Shown here in pieces: positions 6,428-11,271 of a DNA stretch of 11,271 bases; the first letter of the stretch is position 1; every line of letters begins with the position of its first letter. The DNA comes from JBOGWY01 sp050694015 (lineage in GTDB: Bacteria > Actinomycetota > CADDZG01 > WHSQ01). The translations under genes were made by a program, and so were the position numbers. Location of the stretch: contig JBOGWY010000141.1 in NCBI GenBank assembly GCA_050694015.1, forward strand, positions 1-11,271, in the 5' to 3' direction. The notes below the pieces were generated by a model. That model had not been told where the DNA came from. It worked only from the letters and a program-made list of their open reading frames with translations, and ran no database searches.

Positions 6428-8097
6428 CCGGTCTGAGCTCTGAGCGTCGCCGGGCGACCGCCCGCCGCGGTGCCGGGGAGAGGCAGGGCGCGTTCGTGCT
6501 CGATCTCGCTGCGGTGGGCCGAGATCTGGCGCGTCATCTCCACACCGGACCAGCCTCGCTCGGAGCGGAGCAACTCGGCGGCGATGCTTCCCGGGCCGAT
6601 GCCGGCGTTCTGGTCCGTCAGCGCGAGCCGGGTGCGACGCGCCAGGAGATCCGGAAGCGTCATCGTCATCTCGTGACGAGCAACGTAGGCGGCCGTTGCT
6701 GCGATCGTCGGGTGACCCGGCGCGAGCGGCTGCGCGAGGTCCTCGCGCTCGGCGATGTCGAGCACTTCGAGGGAGCGGTCCCCGAAGCAGCGCACGAGTT
6801 CGGCTGCCGCCTCATCGTCGATCCCGAGCCGCCGGCAGCGTCTATCGACCGCCGCTCTCAGCGCTCCGACTTTGCTCGAGCCGAGCCTGATCCACCGCGA
6901 CCGTGACCGCCCGTGTGCGCCGAGGTCCTCCGCGACGCGATCGATCGCCTCACGGGCCATCCGGCGATACGTCGTGAGCTTGCCGCCGGTGATGCCGATG
7001 ATGCCGGGGGCGATGTCGTAGACCGCATGACGTCGCGAGAGGTCGGCCGTCTCGTCGCTCTTGCCCGCGATCAGAGGTCGCAGGCCCGCGTAGGCACCGG
7101 CGATGTCGCTCTCGTCAAGTTCGAGCTTGAACGTCGCGTTCACCGCGTCGAGGCAGTAACGCCGATCCTCGGGTTCGACGACCGGGTGATCGAGGGTGCC
7201 GATGTGTGGCGTATCGGTGGTTCCGACGAGGACCGAATCGAGCCACGGGATAACGAACAGCATCCGGCGCCGCTCTGCGTCGGGGATGAACGCCGCCGCG
7301 TCGGTCATGGGGAAGGCGTCGCGCTTGAAGACGAGATGGACACCCTTCGACGGACGAAGCCGCGCCGGCGCGCCGTGTCGTGCGAGCTCCTCCACGCGGT
7401 CTGCCCACACGCCGGTCGCCGAAACGATGCGACGTGCGCGCACCTCGAAGATGGTGTCGGACTCGGTGTCCTCGACCGTCGCGGTGCTGATGCCGTCGGT
7501 GCCCTCGAGATCGTGCACGACGGCATGGTTCACGACGACGGCGCCGTAACGCACCGCCTGCACGAGGTTCTCCATCACCAGACGTACGTCGTCGGTCTTG
7601 CAGTCGTAGAAGATGTATCCGCCGCGGACCTTGCCGGTAGGAAGGGCGGGTACGAGCCCTTCGATCTCGCTCCCGTCGAGATGCTTGTGCAACTTGAGGT
7701 TGCGGAAACTCGCGAGTGCGTCGTAAGCCCACAACCCCACGCCGAACTTCGCCCGTGTGGAGCGGTGGGACACGGGGAGGACGAAGGGGATCGGCTCGAC
7801 GAGATGGGGTGCGAGCCGTCGGAGCAGATCGCGCTCGGCGGCGGCCTCTCGCATCAGCGCGAACTCGCGCTGTTCGAGATAGCGGAGCCCGCCGTGAACG
7901 AGTTTCGACGACTTGCTCGACGTGCCCGACGCGAAATCGAAACGTTCCACCAACCCCACGCTGAGGCCCCGGCTGGCGGCATCGAGCGCGATACCGGCGC
8001 CGGTGATACCTCCCCCGACGACGAGGAGGTCGAGCGGTTCCGAGACCGTGGCGGCGAGGCGCTCGAGCGCGGCGCCGCGCGAACCGAGACCGCTCAT
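6424..8097 (-). CDS. glpD: FAD-dependent glycerol-3-phosphate dehydrogenase
   Basis: A 557-residue flavoprotein that oxidises sn-glycerol-3-phosphate to dihydroxyacetone phosphate, passing electrons to the quinone pool at the inner face of the membrane. The N-terminal FAD site is DLLVVGGGITGAGIALDAAS (23-42), followed by the GlpD signature FASGTSSKSSKLVHGGLRYL (55-74). Further family blocks are VSATGVWAD (225-233), PSKGVHLVF (249-257), VGTTDTPHIG (291-300), AGLRPL with Arg340 (337-342) and ITGGKLTTYRRMA (369-381). Residues about 400-530 match the C-terminal DAO_C helical domain. The ATG at 8097-8095 overlaps the preceding stop as TGATG, and the longer frame to 8187 is rejected for that reason. 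Length is as expected for aerobic GlpD. No glycerol kinase or transporter gene is seen in the window. Its product DHAP would feed glycolysis, or acyl-DHAP for ether-lipid synthesis. Confidence 0.95.
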   Translation of the reverse strand: MSGLGSRGAALERLAATVSEPLDLLVVGGGITGAGIALDAASRGLSVGLVERFDFASGTSSKSSKLVHGGLRYLEQREFALMREAAAERDLLRRLAPHLVEPIPFVLPVSHRSTRAKFGVGLWAYDALASFRNLKLHKHLDGSEIEGLVPALPTGKVRGGYIFYDCKTDDVRLVMENLVQAVRYGAVVVNHAVVHDLEGTDGISTATVEDTESDTIFEVRARRIVSATGVWADRVEELARHGAPARLRPSKGVHLVFKRDAFPMTDAAAFIPDAERRRMLFVIPWLDSVLVGTTDTPHIGTLDHPVVEPEDRRYCLDAVNATFKLELDESDIAGAYAGLRPLIAGKSDETADLSRRHAVYDIAPGIIGITGGKLTTYRRMAREAIDRVAEDLGAHGRSRSRWIRLGSSKVGALRAAVDRRCRRLGIDDEAAAELVRCFGDRSLEVLDIAEREDLAQPLAPGHPTIAATAAYVARHEMTMTLPDLLARRTRLALTDQNAGIGPGSIAAELLRSERGWSGVEMTRQISAHRSEIEHERALPLPGTAAGGRPATLRAQTG

Positions 8098-8396
8098 CAG
8101 GCGATCAGCCCCACGGCCCAGCGGACGAACGTGACCGCGCCGATCACCACGAACAGGACTCCGAGAAGGATCAGCGGTCCGACCCACCAGTCGAGCTGCC
8201 GGTCGATCGGGTCGTCGTCGCCCTCGGTCGCCCGGCGGACGACGAGCTGCGGGCCGCCGAGCTGGTTGAAGTGGAGATGGTCGCGCGACCCTTCGACGAC
8301 GTCGGCGATGCCCTCGAGGAGGTCGATAAGTTCCTCGTTGTCGACGGTAACGGTCGCCTCCGGCAACGACTCACCGTCACGGTCTTCGATCTTCAT
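8097..8396 (-). CDS. Small single-pass membrane protein of unknown function
   Basis: A 99-residue protein I cannot assign to a family. The N-terminal about 65 residues are acidic and soluble-looking (ATVTVDNEELIDLLEGIADV around 14-33, then GSRDHLHFNQLGGPQLVVRR at 36-55). They are followed by DDPIDRQLDWW and one strong hydrophobic helix at about 72-97 (VGPLILLGVLFVVIGAVTF in its middle). With no N-terminal signal, it is probably a tail-anchored inner-membrane protein with its N-terminus in the cytoplasm. It is the first gene of the GlpD operon, and its stop overlaps the GlpD start (TGATG). A membrane tether or regulator for the peripheral GlpD is conceivable but only guessed from position. The start is ATG at 8396-8394; upstream GGAG on this strand is about a dozen bases away, so the ribosome-binding site is weak. 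Confidence 0.8.
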   Translation of the reverse strand: MKIEDRDGESLPEATVTVDNEELIDLLEGIADVVEGSRDHLHFNQLGGPQLVVRRATEGDDDPIDRQLDWWVGPLILLGVLFVVIGAVTFVRWAVGLIA

Positions 8397-8410
8397 CTAG
8401 CGCGTCGGCT

Positions 8411-8439
8411 CCGTTCCCTTACTCGGGTTCCTTAACGGG
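8411..8439. promoter_or_regulatory. Paired CCTTA-cored elements in a divergent promoter region
   Basis: CCGTTCCCTTACTCGG (8411-8426) and CGGGTTCCTTAACGGG (8424-8439) lie between the minus-strand GlpD operon (start 8396) and the acyl-CoA dehydrogenase (start 8472). Aligned with 5034-5049 and 5068-5083, all four share CCTTA at the same offset plus flanking C/G positions. CCGTT (8411-8415) and AACGG (8434-8438) also form an inverted repeat. This is probably a regulator site acting on one or both divergent promoters; the regulator is not identified. Confidence 0.45.
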
Positions 8440-8458
8440 CGGGGACCTAAGCGGCGGA

Positions 8459-8472
8459 TATCCTGCAGGTCA
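8459..8472 (+). promoter_or_regulatory. Possible -10 element giving a leaderless acyl-CoA dehydrogenase mRNA
   Basis: TATCCT (8459-8464) fits the TAnnnT pattern and ends seven bases before ATG 8472, the distance expected if transcription starts at the A of the start codon. Only a weak AGG precedes the ATG, consistent with leaderless translation. No convincing -35 hexamer was seen. Confidence 0.35.
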
Positions 8473-9614
8473 TGCCCGCCGATCTGCGCCTGCTCGACGA
8501 TGAGCAGCGCGCTCTCCTTCAGATGGTACGGGAGTTCGCCGACGAGGTTCTCGCCCCGGCGGCCCCGGAGTACGAGGAGCGTTCGGAGGACCCGGCGCCG
8601 CTGTACGCGAAGCTCGCCGAGCTCGGCCTGACCGGGATCCCGTACGCGGAGGAATACGGCGGCGGGGGACAGCCGTATGTCACCTACCTGATGGTCGTGG
8701 AGGAGATCGCCCGCGCCTATCTACCGTTCGCGATCGGACTGTCGGTGCACACGCTGTGTTCGTTCGCGGTCAGCGAGTTCGGCAGCGACGCTCTCAAGAA
8801 AGATGTGCTGTCGAAGCTGTGTTCGGGGGAGTGGTTCGGCGCGTATTCGTTGTCCGAACCGCACTCGGGTTCGGATGCCGTCGCTTTGTCGACGAAGGCC
8901 GAGCGCAGCAACGGGGCCTACAAGCTCACCGGGTCGAAGGTGTTCTGTACGCGTGGCACCGAGGCCGACGCAGTGCTGCTCATGGCTCGAACCGGCGAGG
9001 CGGGGGCGCGCGGTGTCACTGCATTCATCGTCGAAAAGGGCACGCCGGGCTTCTCCGGATCCAAGAAGGAAGACAAGATGGGGTGGCGCTCGTCGCCCAC
9101 GTGGATGTTGCAGTTCGACGGTGCCGAGATCCCCGAATCCCGGCGCGTCGGCGACGAGGGGGAGGGGTTCCGGATCGCCCTCGCATCGCTGGACTCGGGC
9201 CGCCTCGGCATCGCGGCATGCTCGATCGGGCTGGCGCAGGCCGCTTTCGACGAGGCACTGAACTTCACGATGGAGCGCGAGCAGTTCGGCAAGCCGGTCG
9301 CCCACAACCAAGGCGTGCAGTTCATGCTCGCCGACATGTCGACGAAGGTAGAGGCCGGCCGCCGTCTCTACCGCCACGCCGCCGCGCTGCGCGACGCAGG
9401 TGAGGACTACTCGATCGCCGCATCGCAAGCGAAGCTGTTCTGCTCGGACGCCGCCATGCGCGTCACCACCGACGCCGTACAGCTGCACGGCGGCTACGGC
9501 TACATCACCGAGTACCCCGTGGAGCGCTTCATGCGCGAGGCCAAGGGTCTGCAGATCGTCGAGGGGACGAACCAGATCCAGCGCTTCGTGATCGGCCGCA
9601 AGCTCACGAGCTGA
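8472..9614 (+). CDS. Acyl-CoA dehydrogenase
   Basis: A 380-residue protein of standard acyl-CoA dehydrogenase length; it oxidises an acyl-CoA to the trans-2-enoyl-CoA with FAD and passes electrons to electron-transfer flavoprotein. The N-terminal helical domain includes GIPYAEEYGGGGQPY (55-69). The middle beta domain carries the family signature YSLSEPHSGSDA (124-135) and LTGSKVFCTRG (151-161). The C-terminal helical domain has REQFGKPVAHNQGVQFMLADM, QLHGGYGYITEYPVERFMRE (338-357) and IVEGTNQIQRFVIGR (362-376). Glu364 in that last block is at the catalytic-base position of short- and medium-chain enzymes. Chain-length specificity cannot be read. ATG 8472 gives the expected N-terminus. It lies five bases before the small membrane-protein gene and is divergent from the GlpD operon. 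Confidence 0.95.
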   Translation: MPADLRLLDDEQRALLQMVREFADEVLAPAAPEYEERSEDPAPLYAKLAELGLTGIPYAEEYGGGGQPYVTYLMVVEEIARAYLPFAIGLSVHTLCSFAVSEFGSDALKKDVLSKLCSGEWFGAYSLSEPHSGSDAVALSTKAERSNGAYKLTGSKVFCTRGTEADAVLLMARTGEAGARGVTAFIVEKGTPGFSGSKKEDKMGWRSSPTWMLQFDGAEIPESRRVGDEGEGFRIALASLDSGRLGIAACSIGLAQAAFDEALNFTMEREQFGKPVAHNQGVQFMLADMSTKVEAGRRLYRHAAALRDAGEDYSIAASQAKLFCSDAAMRVTTDAVQLHGGYGYITEYPVERFMREAKGLQIVEGTNQIQRFVIGRKLTS

Positions 9615-9619
9615 CGCCC

Positions 9620-9895
9620 ATGCCCAACATGGGGTTCTTCGAGTGGGTCATCGCGGGCCTGATCGTCGGCCTGCTGGCGCGTTTCCTGCTCCCGGGACGC
9701 GACCCGATCGGATGTCTCGGCACGATCCTCGTCGGCGTGATCGGGGTCTACGCAGGAGGTCTGCTGTGGGAGGAGATCTTCGGCCGCGACCGCGGCATCG
9801 CGTGGATCGGCTCCGTCATCGTCGCGATGGTGCTGCTCGGCGTCTTCCGGCGCTTCACCTACACGCGCTACAACTGGCGCTATCGCCGCTTCTAG
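9620..9895 (+). CDS. GlsB/YeaQ/YmgE family small membrane protein
   Basis: A 91-residue, very hydrophobic protein with three predicted membrane helices (about 6-23, 32-51 and 60-77). FFEWVIAGLIVGLLARFLLP, then GRDPIGCLGTILVGVIGVYAGG, is the recognisable pattern of the transglycosylase-associated / GlsB-YeaQ-YmgE stress-response family. Most members have about 80-90 residues and their molecular role is not settled. The tail is basic and aromatic (RRFTYTRYNWRYRRF), which should stay in the cytoplasm. The start could be ATG 9620 or ATG 9629; the latter (MGFFEW) resembles the usual family N-terminus more closely. It begins five bases after the acyl-CoA dehydrogenase stop, so it is probably co-transcribed with it, although the two functions have no known link. 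Confidence 0.88.
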   Translation: MPNMGFFEWVIAGLIVGLLARFLLPGRDPIGCLGTILVGVIGVYAGGLLWEEIFGRDRGIAWIGSVIVAMVLLGVFRRFTYTRYNWRYRRF

Positions 9896-9900
9896 CACCT

Positions 9901-9942
9901 GCTCCTACGCCGAGAGGAGTACGCGCCGCTACTCCGGGGAGC
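9901..9942 (+). terminator. Possible weak hairpin after the small membrane-protein gene
   Basis: GGAGTA (9916-9921) and TACTCC (9930-9935) form a six-base stem with an eight-base loop, enclosed by GCTCC (9901-9905) and GGAGC (9938-9942). No T-run follows, so intrinsic termination is doubtful; the structure lies between the stop at 9895 and the promoter of the kinase gene. Confidence 0.25.
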
Positions 9943-9943
9943 G

Positions 9944-9979
9944 ATGACGCGAGGGCACGTCCCCCGTACCGTTAGGCCA
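9944..9979 (+). promoter_or_regulatory. Probable promoter of the kinase gene, leaderless
   Basis: ATGACG (9944-9949) as -35, a 17-base spacer and TACCGT (9967-9972) as -10 put the expected start of transcription at or next to the ATG at 9979. There is no Shine-Dalgarno sequence before that ATG, as expected for a leaderless actinobacterial message. The -35 match is only partial. Confidence 0.45.
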
Positions 9980-11160
9980 TGACCACCGAGCGACGCGACG
10001 AGTGGCACCGACACAGGCACGGCCCGCCGTGGCCGGTCCGCGCGTTCTTCCGGTCCCGTTACGTCCTGCCTCTCGTCGTCGGCTTCATACAGGTGATGGG
10101 GGCACTGCACGCCGTCGAGTCGCACGATGCCGGCGGCATCGTGCTCGACCCCTTCGGCGTCGGCCTGCTCCTCGCCGGCCCCGGTGCCCTCACGGTCCGT
10201 CGCTGGTTCCCGCGCGAGGTGCTCGCGTTCGTCTTCGTCACCACACTCGCGTTCTATTGGCTCGACTATCCCGAAGCGCCGGTGTTTCTGTCGCTGATCG
10301 TGGCGTTCGTCAGCGCCTTCTTCCACGGCCATCGGCTCTTCGCATGGGTGATGCTGGGGCTCACCTACCTTTCGTTCTTCTGGATCGGCTTCTGGATCGG
10401 CATCGAAGCCCGGCCGGCACTCGATGAGGCGTTCGGCGCGGCCGCGTGGATGCTCGCGTTCTTCGCCTTCTTCGAGGTCGGCCGTACGAGACGCGAGCGA
10501 GCCATCGAGGCGTCCCGCATCCGCCGCGAGGAATCGAAGCGGCGCGCGACCGAGGAACGCCTTCGGATCGCGCGCGAGCTGCACGACGTGCTCGGGCACA
10601 ATCTCTCGTTGATCAACGTGCAGGCAGGTTCGGCCCTCCACATCATCGAGGAGCGGCCCGAGCAGGCCGCCGTCGCACTGCAGGCGATCAAGGACGCCAG
10701 TAACGAAGCCCTCGGCGATCTGCGTTCGGTGCTCGACGTCCTGCGCGTCGGAGAGGACGCACCACGAGCGCCCACACCATCCCTCGACGAGCTCGACGAT
10801 CTGATCGAGGGCACTCGCGCCGCCGGTCTCCAGGTCTCGAAGGTCGTAAGCGGCTCCCCGGGGGTTGTCCCTGCCGGCGTCGAACGGGCGGCCTTTCGCA
10901 TCGCTCAGGAGGCGCTGACGAACGTCGTGCGTCACGCCGGAGCGACAGAAGCCACGGTGACCGTGGAGTATCGCGACGACGCGCTGGCGATCGAGGTCGA
11001 AGACAACGGCAGGGGAGCGGATGACGTGACCGAAGGGAACGGCATCGCGGGCATGCGCGAGCGGGCGGCATCTCTCGGCGGAGAACTGGTGGCGCTTCCA
11101 CGACCGGGAGGCGGCTTTCGTGTGCACGCGCTGCTCCCGACGCTCAAGGGGTCGAGATGA
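9979..11160 (+). CDS. Two-component sensor histidine kinase, NarL-partner (HisKA_3) type
   Basis: A 393-residue membrane kinase. The N-terminal about 165 residues hold five or six hydrophobic helices (approximately 29-46, 54-72, 80-96, 101-117, 120-142 and 151-167) with very short loops, so sensing is probably within or at the membrane. A charged linker RRERAIEASRIRREESKRRA (171-190), probably coiled-coil, leads to the HisKA_3 dimerisation domain ERLRIARELHDVLGHNLSLI (193-212) with phospho-acceptor His202. The HATPase domain has its N-box at IAQEALTNVVRHAGA (308-322), DNGRG (342-346) and GNGIAGMRERA (353-363). This is the domain set of kinases that pair with NarL/LuxR-type response regulators, and such a gene starts inside its stop (ATGA). 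The stimulus is unknown. It has its own probable promoter and is likely independent of the upstream genes. Confidence 0.93.
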   Translation: MTTERRDEWHRHRHGPPWPVRAFFRSRYVLPLVVGFIQVMGALHAVESHDAGGIVLDPFGVGLLLAGPGALTVRRWFPREVLAFVFVTTLAFYWLDYPEAPVFLSLIVAFVSAFFHGHRLFAWVMLGLTYLSFFWIGFWIGIEARPALDEAFGAAAWMLAFFAFFEVGRTRRERAIEASRIRREESKRRATEERLRIARELHDVLGHNLSLINVQAGSALHIIEERPEQAAVALQAIKDASNEALGDLRSVLDVLRVGEDAPRAPTPSLDELDDLIEGTRAAGLQVSKVVSGSPGVVPAGVERAAFRIAQEALTNVVRHAGATEATVTVEYRDDALAIEVEDNGRGADDVTEGNGIAGMRERAASLGGELVALPRPGGGFRVHALLPTLKGSR

Positions 11161-11271
11161 TCAAGGTCCTGCTCGCGGACGACCAAGGCTTGGTGCGCGC
11201 CGGTTTCCGGGCGTTGCTGGAGCCGGAGGAGGACATCGAAGTCGTCGGCGAGGCCACGGACGGCTCGCAGG
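11157..11271 (+). CDS. Response regulator, receiver domain, N-terminal fragment
   Basis: Only the first 38 codons lie in the window. MIKVLLADDQGLVRAGFRAL (1-20) is the opening of a receiver domain: beta strand 1 ends in the acidic pair Asp8-Asp9 that binds the metal ion, followed by the first helix, and then DIEVVGEATDG (26-36), typical of NarL/FixJ-type regulators. The ATG overlaps the kinase stop (ATGA) and has AAGGGG (11146-11151) five bases upstream, so it is co-expressed with the kinase and is almost certainly its partner. The phosphorylated Asp and the expected C-terminal LuxR-type helix-turn-helix lie beyond the window edge. Confidence 0.92.
   Translation, partial: MIKVLLADDQGLVRAGFRALLEPEEDIEVVGEATDGSQ

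Noticed and set aside
6913..8400. Long plus-strand open frame opposite GlpD (495 codons)
   Set aside because: Antisense shadow caused by codon bias; GlpD motifs cover the same bases on the minus strand.
9892..11127. Long minus-strand open frame opposite the histidine kinase (411 codons)
   Set aside because: Highly charged composition with no recognisable domain; the kinase on the plus strand explains the region.

Overview
The window is uniformly GC-rich. Its genes are tightly packed, with GTGA, ATGA and TGATG junctions, GTG starts and probable leaderless promoters. Protein types include a bacterial alkyl-DHAP-synthase-like oxidase, a DUF427 protein, a NarL-type kinase with a five- to six-helix sensor, and a small protein with a Pro/Ser tail. 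Together these point to a chromosomal segment of an actinobacterium (Actinomycetota), possibly an Acidimicrobiia-like or other little-cultured lineage. The class is inference. I see no tRNA or rRNA gene, insertion sequence, CRISPR array or phage gene.

Left block, plus strand (1-4165): the 3' end of an FAD-linked alkyl-DHAP-synthase-like oxidase runs into a diacylglycerol/lipid kinase (GTGA overlap). An alpha/beta hydrolase, a DUF427 protein and an orphan succinate dehydrogenase/fumarate reductase flavoprotein follow. The spacing suggests one transcription unit. The first three genes fit glycerolipid, possibly ether-lipid, metabolism.

Regulatory block (4257-5453): a one-component regulator carries a PAS domain where an OmpR-type regulator would have its receiver. 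Downstream, an intergenic region holds two near-identical 19-bp elements, each an 11-bp-period TTAC direct repeat (the layout of OmpR/PhoB-family sites). A very strong ribosome-binding site then precedes a small gene whose reading frame is apparently broken by one missing base before a Pro/Ser/Thr/Glu-rich tail.

Minus-strand operon (8396 down to 5552): a small single-pass membrane protein, FAD-dependent glycerol-3-phosphate dehydrogenase (GlpD) and an alpha/beta hydrolase, joined by stop/start overlaps. GlpD makes DHAP, the precursor of the acyl-DHAP used by alkyl-DHAP synthase, so this operon and the left block may share a glycerolipid theme.

Right block, plus strand (8472-11271): an acyl-CoA dehydrogenase and a GlsB/YeaQ-type small membrane protein, then a NarL-family two-component pair (kinase complete, response regulator cut by the window edge). 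The divergent spacer 8397-8471 carries two more copies of the CCTTA-cored motif found at 5034-5083, which suggests one regulator acts on both intergenic regions. The longest gene-free stretches are 5013-5154, 5454-5551, 4166-4256 and 9896-9978, all well below 300 bases.
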